From: Erwinia sp. JUb26
GTDB taxonomy: Bacteria; Pseudomonadota; Gammaproteobacteria; Enterobacterales; Enterobacteriaceae
NCBI RefSeq assembly: GCF_003751505.1
Contig: NZ_RJVB01000003.1
Span: 494,712 to 558,711 of the forward strand
Reading direction: 5' to 3'
Length of the DNA: 64,000 bases
Under the pieces are notes generated by a model, which saw only the letters and a program-made list of their open reading frames with translations, did no database searches and was not told the DNA's origin. Shown here one piece after another: positions 1 to 9,570 of this stretch (position 1 is the first letter of the stretch; the number at the start of each line of letters is the position of its first letter). Position numbers and translations under genes: made by a program.

Positions 1-1125
1 CAGCAGCAAGTTTTCTATACGCCGGGAGTGGGCACGCTGGCGCTGGATAATCCCTGGCAACGGTTTAAACAAAAATGTCGCCTGTTATTAGGACTGGGAG
101 CAGGGTATGGTCTGGATAACGACGTACTCAAGGCATACGATTTTTTGTGCCAGAACTGGCATGAAGGAGACAAAATATATCTGCTTGGGTTCAGCCGAGG
201 TGCTTACACGGTGCGTGTTGTAGCTGCGTTAGTTGAAACTATCGGCATCATTCCGCCTGGGCAGCGTAATCTGGTCGAATACGGCCTGACGGCGTATAAA
301 AAGGCCAGAGGCGACCGTTCTGCCACAGCTACCTCTAATGATCTGGAGGACGCCTGGCTCTTTGGCCGTATTGCGGGCGGGCGACCTGCGAGAATTGAAT
401 TTATCGGCGTATGGGATACCGTCTCTTCAGTGATAGTACCCCGCAGCGATCGCCTGCTGCCAAGCATACAAACTCTTCGTTTCACCCGAACCAACAAGGC
501 GGTGAAGTGCTTTCGACAGGCCATTTCAATGGATGAACGACGGCGTATGTTTCGTCTGAACCGATGGATAGACCCTCAACCCTACCGACCTGTTCCTTAC
601 CGGAAAGAGAGCGAAATCTCTCAGGATATTCAGCAGGTCTGGTTCGCAGGAGTTCATGCTGATGTCGGAGGAGGGTATCCTGAAAGTGAAAGCGGACTCT
701 CCAAATATCCTTTGATTTGGATGCTGGAAGAGGCGAAAAAAGCCGGTCTGACCTATGACGAAGAGTGCCGTCGTGCGATCAGCAAGGGAGGAAAACTGGC
801 TCGCGGCGGCGAAACCTTCGTTCCCCCGGATGCTACCGGAATGCTCCACCGTTCCCTGAGGAGGCTGTGGTGGCTCCTTGAGTACATCCCCAAAAATAAA
901 CGCTGGCGCGAGTGGTGCACTTCGCGACCTACTTTTCTGGGACACTACCTGCCTCTGGGCGAACCGCGCGCTATTCCACCAGGTTCGCTGATACACGCTT
1001 CGGTTCGGGAGCGAATGGCGAAGTACCCGCACTACCGTCCCATAAACCTCAAAGGTTCTTACCAGTTTACCGATGACGTTGTTTCAGAGCCACAACTCGA
1101 GGAAAGCATCGATGCAGTACATTGA
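1..1125 (+). CDS. DUF2235 alpha/beta hydrolase (Tle1-like), 5' truncated by window edge
   Basis: The frame is open from base 1, so the start lies outside the window; the in-frame GTG at 28 is inside the fold. Visible motifs are a GFSRGAY nucleophile elbow (about 187-207) and the HADVGGGYPE block (about 655-684), both typical of DUF2235. Known members include type VI secretion phospholipases (Tle1), so an esterase or phospholipase activity is likely. Its 3' end overlaps the next gene by 14 bp, so the two are probably translated together. That pairing is unusual for a T6SS effector, which normally sits beside vgrG and an immunity gene. Neither is visible here, though the upstream side cannot be seen. 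Confidence 0.85.
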   Translation, partial: QQQVFYTPGVGTLALDNPWQRFKQKCRLLLGLGAGYGLDNDVLKAYDFLCQNWHEGDKIYLLGFSRGAYTVRVVAALVETIGIIPPGQRNLVEYGLTAYKKARGDRSATATSNDLEDAWLFGRIAGGRPARIEFIGVWDTVSSVIVPRSDRLLPSIQTLRFTRTNKAVKCFRQAISMDERRRMFRLNRWIDPQPYRPVPYRKESEISQDIQQVWFAGVHADVGGGYPESESGLSKYPLIWMLEEAKKAGLTYDEECRRAISKGGKLARGGETFVPPDATGMLHRSLRRLWWLLEYIPKNKRWREWCTSRPTFLGHYLPLGEPRAIPPGSLIHASVRERMAKYPHYRPINLKGSYQFTDDVVSEPQLEESIDAVH

Positions 1126-3427
1126 CAGACGGCGTGTTCCTCCACCGGAGGAGTTACGGGGCGATAAGCTTTTTAGCAACGGGGAGCGGATGTGGCAGTT
1201 TTTGCAGCTTGATCCCAATAGGCGTGCGCAAACTCGAGCCCCACAAAGCAGCGTTCAGTCTGGCAGCTATTCCAGCGTGCTGTCTGCACTTCACTCGCTG
1301 TTTAATGGCCGCTGTGCGTTTTGTGAATCCCAAACGTCAGCACTAAACATACATTATTTTCGCCCCGTGAATGGTGCAGAGCCTCATTACGGTTTGGTGG
1401 ATAGCCATATTTACTATGCCTGGTTGGCAAACGCATGGCAGAACTTCTACCTAGCCTGTGCAGACTGTAACGTGCATGGTCGTAACTATTTTCCGGTGAT
1501 AGGGCTGCGGGCGCCGATCCCCACGCAAGAGATGTATATGAAGTATCTGGAAAGTGGTACAGGGCTGTGGCCAGCGTGGCCTCCTAAAGAGAGAGCTCTG
1601 CTGTTAGATCCCTGCAAACTCCAAAATTTTTACTCCCATTTTTCGGTAGAAGTTGAAGGTCGATTAGTCGCGCAATCTGAAGCGGGTAATGAAACCATCA
1701 ACACATTTGGCCTCAATCGCAGCGAACTAGTTAATAAGCGGTCGATACGTTTTAGCAACTATCTTGAAAGTGTTGCCAGAGCGATTAAGTATTCATCCTC
1801 AGGCGAACTCAAAACGTTGTTCAGTTTTTCAGAGATTGAATTTGGCGGTAGCTGGTATCTACTCTTACGGCGACTAGCGGAAAAAATTGGCACGCGCAAA
1901 GGACCAAAACCGAATCTCTCACCTGCAAGGATTATCCGCCTGTTCTTACCGTTGCTTAAAGAGCCACGCGGTTTGGAATGGTTTACTGACGCCATAAAGG
2001 AGAACCAGCGTGAAGAACCGCTATTCAATGAAGAGTTCAGCGAGGACGATATTTCTGGCGCGAAACCTGCGCGAATAAACGAAGTTGATTTTGAAAATTT
2101 TAAATCGCTGCAAAAAATCGCGCTGAAGGTCACCCCAGTGACGGTAGATCATGATGGTGCTCCGATAGCTCCTGCGGTGCTTATCCTTGGAGAAAATGCT
2201 ACCGGAAAAAGTTCAATCCTTGAAGGTATTGCATTGGCGTTGGCCACCGAGGGAGCAAGAAAAAAACTCATCCTCAACTGGCGTAGCTATGTGCTGGATC
2301 CGCGGTACATGGGGGGGAAACCGGGGCGTGACTCTGATACCGCTTATGTCAATATTCTCAGTTCAGAACAGCAACGCCTCAAAATGACGCTCAAAAAGGG
2401 TAGTTATCAGATCAGCCGGGAACAAGGTTTTGATGTTGGACCTGTTTTCGCGTATGGCGCCTTCCGTCATTACCAGCATAAGCAGCGCCGCTATGCCGCC
2501 GATCACCCGGTGCGAAATCTTTTTGATGGCAACCTGCTCGGCAATCCACAGACCTGGCTATTGGGGCTTGAAAAAGATCACTTCAATATGGTGATCCGCG
2601 CTTTACGTGATGTTCTGGCGATCGAAGGAGAGTTTGACGTTGTAGAGCGCGATGAAGCGGCGGGGGTGTGCTATATCGTAACACCGCTGTTTCAACAAAA
2701 CGGCGAGCCTCTTCGTATTCGCACCCCGCTGAATATTGTTTCATCAGGATTTCGTTCCGTGCTGGCGATGGTATGCGACATCATGGCCGGGCTGATGAAT
2801 CCAGAATATAACCCCACCTTTGGAACGCTGGATAGCGCTCTGGGCGTGGTGTTGATTGACGAGGTTGAAGCGCACCTTCATCCTCGTTGGAAAATGCAGA
2901 TAATGAAGGGATTGCGTCGTGCGCTGCCTAATATGACCTTTATTGTCACCACTCACGATCCGCTTTGCCTGCGGGGCATGTGCGATGGCGAAGTGGTCGT
3001 ATTACAAAAAACGGTGAATGAGAATCCGGTATTGGACGATGAATTACCCACCACAGTTCAGGCCTTAACCGCTTTACCGAATATTGATACCCTGCGCATC
3101 GACCAACTTCTGACGGCCGACTTCTTCCAGCTCTATTCCACTGTTGAGCCCAAAATAAACCAGCAAATGGCCCATGTGGCCGACCTGCTGGCAAAGGCGC
3201 AGCAAGGGGACCCGCTAAATGACGTGGAAAAACAAGTACTTTACACGTTCGAGAAAGATATCGCCTCAGCAATGCCCGTCGGGACGTCGGAAGCGCATCG
3301 TCTGGTGCAGGAAGCCGTTGCGAGGTATTTGCAGGACCGGCATCGAGAAACGCCGAATTCCCGCGCGGCATTGCGGGAGCGCACAAAGGATAAAATTGTC
3401 GATATTCTGAAGCAGGTACTGCGATGA
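1112..3427 (+). CDS. ATPase with N-terminal HNH-like domain (Septu/PtuA-like)
   Basis: The start is ATG 1112, with GAGGA 9 bp upstream; a longer reading from 1073 has no such site. About 771 aa. The N-terminal 150 residues carry a zinc/HNH-like module: CAFCE (about residue 67) and CADCN (about 117). Between them the motif reads NIHYFRP instead of the usual IEHYRPK, so the usual catalytic His is a Tyr. The C-terminal part is an ABC-type ATPase: GENATGKSS Walker A (about 360), LIDEVEAHLHP Walker B (about 580) and a TTHDP switch His (about 612). The arrangement matches PtuA-type ATPases of Septu systems and retron-linked ATPases, here fused to an HNH-like domain. It overlaps both neighbours. A defence role is inferred. 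Confidence 0.85.
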   Translation: MQYIDRRRVPPPEELRGDKLFSNGERMWQFLQLDPNRRAQTRAPQSSVQSGSYSSVLSALHSLFNGRCAFCESQTSALNIHYFRPVNGAEPHYGLVDSHIYYAWLANAWQNFYLACADCNVHGRNYFPVIGLRAPIPTQEMYMKYLESGTGLWPAWPPKERALLLDPCKLQNFYSHFSVEVEGRLVAQSEAGNETINTFGLNRSELVNKRSIRFSNYLESVARAIKYSSSGELKTLFSFSEIEFGGSWYLLLRRLAEKIGTRKGPKPNLSPARIIRLFLPLLKEPRGLEWFTDAIKENQREEPLFNEEFSEDDISGAKPARINEVDFENFKSLQKIALKVTPVTVDHDGAPIAPAVLILGENATGKSSILEGIALALATEGARKKLILNWRSYVLDPRYMGGKPGRDSDTAYVNILSSEQQRLKMTLKKGSYQISREQGFDVGPVFAYGAFRHYQHKQRRYAADHPVRNLFDGNLLGNPQTWLLGLEKDHFNMVIRALRDVLAIEGEFDVVERDEAAGVCYIVTPLFQQNGEPLRIRTPLNIVSSGFRSVLAMVCDIMAGLMNPEYNPTFGTLDSALGVVLIDEVEAHLHPRWKMQIMKGLRRALPNMTFIVTTHDPLCLRGMCDGEVVVLQKTVNENPVLDDELPTTVQALTALPNIDTLRIDQLLTADFFQLYSTVEPKINQQMAHVADLLAKAQQGDPLNDVEKQVLYTFEKDIASAMPVGTSEAHRLVQEAVARYLQDRHRETPNSRAALRERTKDKIVDILKQVLR

Positions 3428-4353
3428 GAAAGGTCATCCGCACGCAGGAGCAGACGTTACCCCCCGCAGCCTTGAACGCGAAGAATAAAGACGGGACCAC
3501 CGAACTGGAACGCTCGAGGGCGCATTATGCCGTGGAGCGCGAGAAAAGAGAGAGCTACGACTTTGTTGCTTATAAAGCCGATGAGGTGAAATGGCGACTT
3601 AATGCGCTGTTTCATTATAAATGCGCCTATTGTGAGAGCTTCTTTTCTGCCTCCGCACCGGTGGACATTGAACATTATCGCCCCAAAAGTGCCGTCAGCG
3701 AAGATGCGTCCCATCCGGGATACTGGTGGCTGGCGATGGACTGGGATAACCTCCTGCCAAGCTGTATTGACTGTAACCGTAAGCGTAAACAGCGGCTTGT
3801 TGACGGGGCAACCGAACTAAGCGTACTGCTGGACCGCCAGACGCAATCACGTAACTCGTCAGGTAAGAAGGACAGCTTTCCTGTTGCGCGTGGCGGGCCA
3901 AGACTTTTGCCGGAAGATAAAAACTATGTGACCGAGTCGCCGCTGTTGCTCAACCCTTACTATGACAATCCCGACGAGCATATGCGGTTTGTCAGCATCG
4001 GCAATCCACCGGTGAGCCTAGCGATCCCGATTGGCGTAGGGCCAAGTGAACGCGGGGTCACCTCAATTCATATCTACGGCCTTAACCGTCTCGGTCTCGT
4101 GCAGGAGCGGACGCGCTATCTGCGTCGGCTGGTATTTTTAGGTGAAATGCTGATTTCTCTCGGTGAACTTGTCGAGGCGATTGAGGCTACGCCGCTATCT
4201 GATGAGATTAAGGCGAGTATTAATCGCAAGCTGGAATTGCTCATGACGTGGACGGGGGAAGAAATGAAGAAAATGACTGCAGCGGATCAACCCTATTCGG
4301 CAATGGCCACGGCCTGGGTGACCGAGTTTACAGCGAAGATGGCGGAGCGCTAA
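3424..4353 (+). CDS. HNH endonuclease (PtuB/TIGR02646-like)
   Basis: 309 aa, with a 4-bp ATGA overlap with the ATPase gene, so translation is coupled. A full HNH motif is visible: CAYCE (about residue 66), DIEHYRPK with the catalytic His (about 81) and CIDCNRKR (about 113). This is the pattern of HNH nucleases that partner PtuA-like ATPases and some retrons. Unlike the fused domain in the preceding gene, all expected residues are kept, so this is probably the DNA-cutting subunit. It is the last gene before the left island boundary. Confidence 0.85.
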   Translation: MRKVIRTQEQTLPPAALNAKNKDGTTELERSRAHYAVEREKRESYDFVAYKADEVKWRLNALFHYKCAYCESFFSASAPVDIEHYRPKSAVSEDASHPGYWWLAMDWDNLLPSCIDCNRKRKQRLVDGATELSVLLDRQTQSRNSSGKKDSFPVARGGPRLLPEDKNYVTESPLLLNPYYDNPDEHMRFVSIGNPPVSLAIPIGVGPSERGVTSIHIYGLNRLGLVQERTRYLRRLVFLGEMLISLGELVEAIEATPLSDEIKASINRKLELLMTWTGEEMKKMTAADQPYSAMATAWVTEFTAKMAER

Positions 4354-4573
4354 AGCGATGTTAGTCTGGCGTAGCCCGCATACGGGAGCAATGCCGCATT
4401 TTGTTTATCTGATTCAATAACCCTTTGAACCGCAGAAGTAGTTTTCTGTTAGATGCCTTTGACGAATTCCCATAAGCAAGAGAACAGGATAGTGGGTGTT
4501 GCTGGTAGGGGCGTGTCCGCCTTCTAAGAGAGCGGGGGGGCTTTCTGTGAGTCTTTGTTGTAAGAAGCACGAA
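4354..4573. other. Non-coding gap downstream of the HNH gene
   Basis: No convincing gene. The stretch joins the HNH gene to the tRNA-type terminator and the left attachment repeat, so it belongs to the flank that pre-dates the island. Confidence 0.5.
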
Positions 4574-4574
4574 A

Positions 4575-4611
4575 ACAAAAAGCCCGCTTAAGTTTCCTTA
4601 AGCGGGCTTCT
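4575..4611 (-). terminator. Displaced tRNA-Asn transcription terminator
   Basis: Perfect inverted repeat AAGCCCGCTTAAG / CTTAAGCGGGCTT with a TTTC loop. On the minus strand it is followed by a CTTTTTGTTTTC run, which makes a strong intrinsic terminator. In minus-strand orientation it comes directly after the copy of the tRNA-Asn 3' end at 4614-4633. It is therefore most simply the tRNA gene's own terminator, moved about 52 kb away by the insertion. Confidence 0.8.
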
Positions 4612-4613
4612 TT

Positions 4614-4633
4614 AATTTGGCTCCTCTGACTGG
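4614..4633. repeat. Island attachment repeat, left copy
   Basis: The 20-mer aatttggctcctctgactgg is identical to 56806-56825. The complement contains CCAGTCAGAGGAGCCAA, the 17-bp tRNA-Asn att core known for HPI/ICEKp-type elements. It lies in the same orientation as the right copy, next to the displaced tRNA terminator. Confidence 0.9.
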
Positions 4634-4847
4634 GATCGCCTTTGCCAGTAACTGGCTAATAAGTAAGCTAAACCTGAAATTCCTTTCTGTCAAGACCACC
4701 AGAATGACCACCAATCGAAGCTGGTACATAGAACTGATATGAGCGATCTCGCAGCATGTAGTGCTCATTATTATGAACACTTTTACAAGGAAAGTTTGAG
4801 TTTGTCCCCGCGATGTGACCGTCAGGCTCAGTATTATAAGTGGTCGT

Positions 4848-5795
4848 TCATTTTGATAGCCTATCAAAAAGGACCTTTAACGTAGGTAACAGCCTGTATG
4901 AATTAACTCCTGCATCTTTTTTCGGGCTGACAACCATCCAGACCGCAACCCCTATAATGACTGACCCCATAATAAAACCGTTGTTGATGGTTTCACCCAG
5001 CGCCAGGTATCCCCATAACACGCCAAACGGAGGGATTAAGAATGTTACTGTTAATGAACGTAACGGCCCGACATCGGCAATCAGGCGAAAATACAGAATG
5101 TAAGCAAACGCAGTGCAGAGCGCCCCCACTGCAAGAACGCTTATCCATGCTTCTTGCGATAGCCAGTTCACAGCAGGACCGGTGCTGGTGCTCCATATGA
5201 AAAAGGGCAGCAGAAAAATAGATGCACCCAGTTGGCTACCGAAGGCAACGATTTCAGGATCGAGTCCACCTTTGTTTGAAATCCAGTTGCGTGTCAGAAA
5301 ACTGGCGATCCCATAACAACCTGTAGCGATCAGGCAGGCAATAACACCGACAATTTGCCTACCAGCAGACTGCGTTTCTCCAATTGTGGTGATCACAGTG
5401 ATGCCGACAAGCCCCAGGAGTACGCCAGCCCATTTACGGACTGTCAGTTTTTCCGCAAAGCATAAAGAACCAATGAGAGCCCCCATCAAAGGTGTTGTTG
5501 CATTCAAAATAGCTGAATACCCGGCAGGGAGCCATTTTGCCGCAAGGCAGTACATCAGGAAGGGCAACCCGGAGTTAATCACGCCAAGTATCACTGAGGA
5601 CCTGAATTTATTTTTAAAGTCAAAAGAGGATTTAAACATGAGCAGAATGACCGCGAGGCCTGTAAAGCCAAATAACACTCGTAGAAAAGCAGTATTAATA
5701 GCGCCGAACTGCGGCACGGCTATGCGCATAAAAAGAAAGCTCGCCCCCCAGATAGCGGCAAGCAGAAGTAACCGGAGATAATCAGCAACACGCAT
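4848..5795 (-). CDS. EamA/DMT-family permease
   Basis: 315 aa, ATG start with AAGGAA upstream. Strongly hydrophobic, about ten membrane segments arranged as two EamA repeats. The first begins LLLAAIWGASFLFMRIAVP, the second near residue 150 (VIACLIATGCYGIASFLTRNW). The family exports amino acids, metabolites or drugs; the substrate is unknown. Divergent from the LysR gene at 5914, which is the likely regulator. First gene inside the left end of the island. Confidence 0.9.
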   Translation of the reverse strand: MRVADYLRLLLLAAIWGASFLFMRIAVPQFGAINTAFLRVLFGFTGLAVILLMFKSSFDFKNKFRSSVILGVINSGLPFLMYCLAAKWLPAGYSAILNATTPLMGALIGSLCFAEKLTVRKWAGVLLGLVGITVITTIGETQSAGRQIVGVIACLIATGCYGIASFLTRNWISNKGGLDPEIVAFGSQLGASIFLLPFFIWSTSTGPAVNWLSQEAWISVLAVGALCTAFAYILYFRLIADVGPLRSLTVTFLIPPFGVLWGYLALGETINNGFIMGSVIIGVAVWMVVSPKKDAGVNSYRLLPTLKVLFDRLSK

Positions 5796-5913
5796 AACGA
5801 TTCCTTTTTATTTGAAGAGGAAGTAACAGCGAAACTTTGAACTATGTCAGAGATACCGACAAACAAGATTTTTGTTTATAATTAAGATTTTCTAACTCAC
5901 AACATGGCCAATT

Positions 5914-6873
5914 ATGAAACTGCCACCTTTACAAGCACTTATGTGTTTTGAATCTGCTGCAAGGCACATGAGTATGAAGGCCGCAGCCGAAGAGTTATGT
6001 GTGACGCCCAGCGCTGTCAGCCAGCAGATTGCGAAACTGGAAAACATGACTAACATCAGGTTATTCTTTCGGACTCCTCGCCGTCTCGAACTGACAACCG
6101 AAGGGCGCATTTATCTGCGGGCGATACGGCCCGCTTTCAGCCAGATAGCAGAAGCAACACAACGCTTAATGAATGAAGGAAAAAGGAACAAAGTTACGGT
6201 CAGTTGCACAAGTGGGTTTGCCATTCAGTGGTTGCTGCCACAGTTGCCGTCATTTGAAAAAGCCAATCCGGGTGTGGAAGTGCAAATCAGCACCACCAAC
6301 AGACGCGTTGATTTACTGTCTGAAGGGATTGATTTCGCTATCCGGCACGGTGCTGGTAACTACCCCGGAATGGAGTCCGAGTGCCTGGTGAACGACGGAC
6401 TTCTTCCGATCTGTAGCCCGCGGTTAATTGCACCGGAAGAGGGACTCTCATCACCGAACGATATGGCAAGGTATACACTGCTGCACGATGAGCACCGACT
6501 TGACTGGGGAGTCTGGTTTCGCGCCCTGGGTATTGCCGACGTGAATACTGACACCGGTCCCGTTTTTGTTGATTCCAACGGTGTGATTGAGGCTGCAATC
6601 GCAGGTAAAGGTATCGCGCTTGTTCGCAGTGCTCTTGTGCGCGAAGAACTGGAAAGTGGCATGCTGATTAACCCGCTGGAAATGCCGATTAGTTCACCAA
6701 TTGCGTATTACCTGGTGTACGAGGAGTCCGCCATATTGCAGAGGATAAGTCGCCGCTTCCGTGACTGGATAACGACTACAGCAGCAGCCAGGAATGAACA
6801 TTCAGATATGCTAGGTAATGTCAGATTGCATCACCGCATTCATCAGCGCCAGAAGAAGATGGACCAGTGCTGA
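5914..6873 (+). CDS. LysR-family regulator, GcvA-like
   Basis: 319 aa. N-terminal winged helix (PPLQALMCFESAARHMSMKAAAEELCVTPSAVSQQIAKLE), then a substrate-binding domain with GIDFAIRHGAG, the signature of the GcvA subgroup. Divergently placed from the DMT permease with a 118-bp shared promoter region, so it probably controls the permease and itself. Its 3' end overlaps the convergent MFS gene by 63 bp. Confidence 0.9.
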   Translation: MKLPPLQALMCFESAARHMSMKAAAEELCVTPSAVSQQIAKLENMTNIRLFFRTPRRLELTTEGRIYLRAIRPAFSQIAEATQRLMNEGKRNKVTVSCTSGFAIQWLLPQLPSFEKANPGVEVQISTTNRRVDLLSEGIDFAIRHGAGNYPGMESECLVNDGLLPICSPRLIAPEEGLSSPNDMARYTLLHDEHRLDWGVWFRALGIADVNTDTGPVFVDSNGVIEAAIAGKGIALVRSALVREELESGMLINPLEMPISSPIAYYLVYEESAILQRISRRFRDWITTTAAARNEHSDMLGNVRLHHRIHQRQKKMDQC

Positions 6874-8169
6874 TAATCCCATCAGTACGGTGATGGGGTC
6901 TTCTGTGCATGAAAATATCAATCCCGCCAGCGCGATACCCACCAGGGAACCTGTCTGCCTGAAAGTGGTATGGATTGCTGAGGCGGTACCCGCTGTGTCC
7001 TGCGTTCTGCCGGCAAGTACGGCTGCGGTCATTGGCGGTACGGCAAACGCCACGCCACCTGCGAGCAGGGCCATTGAGATAAAGACCAACAGGGTTATCT
7101 GTCCGTTTAGCAATATCATTCCTGCATAACCCGCGCTGCCTGCGAGAAGGCCTGTGACCATTTGTTTTTTTATTCCCCAGCGCCGCATTAACCGCCCGGC
7201 GGACAGATTGCCTACGAAGAGAAAAAATGCCAGCGGCAGAAGCGCCATACCGGACTGAAAAGGCGTGTAATGCCAGTACTGTTGCAGAATAAGGCTGAGC
7301 GCATACAGGCTGCCAAAATAACAGACGTTGATAAAAAAGCCGCTGAGGTTGGCGAGATTAAATGCCGGGCTGCGAAAAAAAGCTAACGGCAGCATGGGCG
7401 ACGCACTCCTGCGCTCCACCATGACAAAACCTCCCGCGCATAACAGTGATGCCAGCGCCATTAACGGCAGCGCACTCTGGCCCCATTCCTGTTCCGGGAG
7501 CTGTATCAGGACCCAGCTCAGACAGCCCAGGGTGGCCATCGCCAGAACCTGTCCGGTGAAATCCAGCGCCCGTAAACGGGATGGCAAGGCAGCAGGCAGC
7601 AGCCTGTAACCGGAGCAGATGCCGTACAGGCCCACAGGCAGATTGATGAGAAAGATGCTGCGCCAGCCGAAATCCCCCACCAGAACACCGCCAAGCACCG
7701 GGCCTGCCGCCGCCGCAACGGACACCAGACCGCCAAACATGCCGATGGCCTGCTGTCGTGCATGCCTGTCGGGCCAGCCCGCTGATAAAAGAGAGAATGA
7801 GGCCGGAATAAACAACGCTGCGCCAGCGCCCTGGAGAATGCGGAAGAGAATTAGCTGCCACATAGTCACACTCATACCGCACCCGAGTGAAGCGCAGGTA
7901 AACAGGACAAGCCCGGATAACCAGATGCGGCGGGAGCCATAGCGGTCAGCCAGCGTGCCTCCCGACAACATCAGGCCACAAAGCGACAGGTTATACGCAT
8001 CCACCGCCCAGGTTATGGCGGAAACCGACGCATGGAATTCGGAGCGGATGTTGATGGTGGCAATATTAATCACATTCACATCCAGAATGGCCATAAACAT
8101 CCCGGCGCAGAGCGTAACCAGGACAATGAACTGATGTTGTTCATGTGGGACTGTGGGCGGACCTTTCAT
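6811..8169 (-). CDS. MFS drug/metabolite exporter, DHA2 type (14 TM)
   Basis: Start set at 8169 (MKGPPTVPHEQHQ), with AGGAAAAAAG just upstream; a longer frame to 8247 is possible. About 452 aa. LDVNVINIATINI in helix 1, GGTLADRYGSRRIW (motif A) and an antiporter-type motif C (GPVLGGVL) place it with DHA2 proton/drug antiporters of the EmrB/QacA group. The substrate cannot be told. Divergent from the LysR gene at 8275, its likely regulator. Confidence 0.88.
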   Translation of the reverse strand: MKGPPTVPHEQHQFIVLVTLCAGMFMAILDVNVINIATINIRSEFHASVSAITWAVDAYNLSLCGLMLSGGTLADRYGSRRIWLSGLVLFTCASLGCGMSVTMWQLILFRILQGAGAALFIPASFSLLSAGWPDRHARQQAIGMFGGLVSVAAAAGPVLGGVLVGDFGWRSIFLINLPVGLYGICSGYRLLPAALPSRLRALDFTGQVLAMATLGCLSWVLIQLPEQEWGQSALPLMALASLLCAGGFVMVERRSASPMLPLAFFRSPAFNLANLSGFFINVCYFGSLYALSLILQQYWHYTPFQSGMALLPLAFFLFVGNLSAGRLMRRWGIKKQMVTGLLAGSAGYAGMILLNGQITLLVFISMALLAGGVAFAVPPMTAAVLAGRTQDTAGTASAIHTTFRQTGSLVGIALAGLIFSCTEDPITVLMGLSALVHLLLALMNAVMQSDIT

Positions 8170-8274
8170 TCTTTTTTCCTGTTGGCGAACCCGGGTATGA
8201 AGTGTAAAAAGAAAAGGCATACCTGAAAACGCAGCGGAAACAGGCACCCCCGCTGCAAAAATGCCGGGGGCATT

Positions 8275-9144
8275 ATGAACTGGGATAATATCCGTTACCT
8301 GCTGGCGGTCGCCAGGACGGGAAGCTTACGTGCTGCTGCTGTCAGCCTGAATGTTGACCAGGCCACGGTAGCCCGCCGCCTGCGCCACATGGAAGAGGAG
8401 CTCAACACCGCTTTATTCAGCCGGTCTCCGGAAGGTTACCGTCTGACGGAATACGGGGAACGACTGTTGCCGGATATTGAGCAGATGGAAGCCACGGCGG
8501 CAATAATAGAACGTAAAAGCGCAGGAATGAACGCATCCCTGGCAGGAAAAGTCCATATTGCTTCGACGGATTCGCTGGGCAGATGTTTTATCCTGCCCGC
8601 ACTGGCAGCCCTGAGGCAACGGCACCCTGACATCCGGGTAACGCTTTCCACTTCTCCTGAGATTGTGGATATCCGGCGGGGGGCCGCTGACCTGGCGGTA
8701 CGTAGCGCCCGTCCGTCAGACGGCAATTTAATTATCCGCCGTCTGGCAACCTTCCATCCGGGTTTATATGCATCTCAGGAATATGTTACCCGACGGGGTC
8801 TGCCTGTACCCGGCAGTGCATTTTCAGGCCATGACCTGGTGATGTTTCCCGAGACGTCTGTTCCGCAGTACTGGCAGCGGCTGTGCGGAGAGCCGCTGAC
8901 AAACGGACATTTTGTGCTGGAGGCAACGTCTCAGTGGCTGCTTATTGAAGCGCTGCGCCAGGGGCTGGGCGTGGGGATGATGGCCAAAGAAATCGTGCAG
9001 CGATGCTGTCCTGAACTGGTCAATGTCATGCCTGCGCGCAGCGAGCCAGCCGATATCTGGCTGGTCGTCAATCCGGATGTCTGGTCAGCGGAGCGCATTC
9101 AGGCAGTCATTGCGGCAATCAGTACTGCTTTTGAGGATATCTGA
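8275..9144 (+). CDS. LysR-family regulator
   Basis: 289 aa. N-terminal helix-turn-helix (NIRYLLAVARTGSLRAAAVSLNVDQATVARRLRHMEEE) and a LysR effector domain with a DIRRGAADLAVRSARP block. Divergent from the DHA2 exporter with about 100 bp between, so it likely regulates that exporter. The start is preceded by a run of G (CCGGGGGCATT) serving as ribosome site. Confidence 0.9.
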   Translation: MNWDNIRYLLAVARTGSLRAAAVSLNVDQATVARRLRHMEEELNTALFSRSPEGYRLTEYGERLLPDIEQMEATAAIIERKSAGMNASLAGKVHIASTDSLGRCFILPALAALRQRHPDIRVTLSTSPEIVDIRRGAADLAVRSARPSDGNLIIRRLATFHPGLYASQEYVTRRGLPVPGSAFSGHDLVMFPETSVPQYWQRLCGEPLTNGHFVLEATSQWLLIEALRQGLGVGMMAKEIVQRCCPELVNVMPARSEPADIWLVVNPDVWSAERIQAVIAAISTAFEDI

Positions 9145-9452
9145 GCCGTTACTGGTTAATTCAACGTTTATTTGCTACACCATTTACTAAATAACTGCCT
9201 GTAGCGACAGAGATTTTTCCGGATAAGCGCAACGGAAGTCACTCCTCCGGCTGAACATATTCTGTTCAGCGATAACCTGTCTGGTTCATAAGCTCAGCCT
9301 CCCCCGCCAGCACCGCCGACCAGCTCCCACCCAACCCCATTTCACCACTGCGAAGTAAGGGGCGCTACGCCTGGTTATGCAGGGGGCGATTTTTTCTCCC
9401 GTGTGCCTTTCGTTTCCGTATTCGCTTCCGGTTAATCGTTTCCCGTTGCAAC
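9145..9452. other. Intergenic stretch with hairpin after the LysR gene
   Basis: No gene. It contains a perfect 8-bp hairpin GCTGAACA/TGTTCAGC at 9250-9270 that may end LysR transcription. A long, pyrimidine-rich stretch then leads into the ardC leader repeat. Confidence 0.4.
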
Positions 9453-9500
9453 CCGTCCCGCAAGGGTGAAGTGCACGCATTCTGCGCCCCTGCGGGACAG
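9453..9500 (+). promoter_or_regulatory. ardC leader stem-loop (unit U, copy 1)
   Basis: GTCCCGCAAGGG pairs with CCCCTGCGGGAC, 12 bp with one G-T wobble. It lies about 70 bp before the ardC start. Nearly the same leader occurs before the broken ardC copy at 13619-13663. Function is unknown; it could be a leader structure controlling ardC or a recombination site. Confidence 0.45.
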
Positions 9501-9570
9501 AACGACGTCGGGAAAGCGAACCGTCAGGCGATACGAAGACGAAAATCACACCACTGACGGAGAAAAAATC

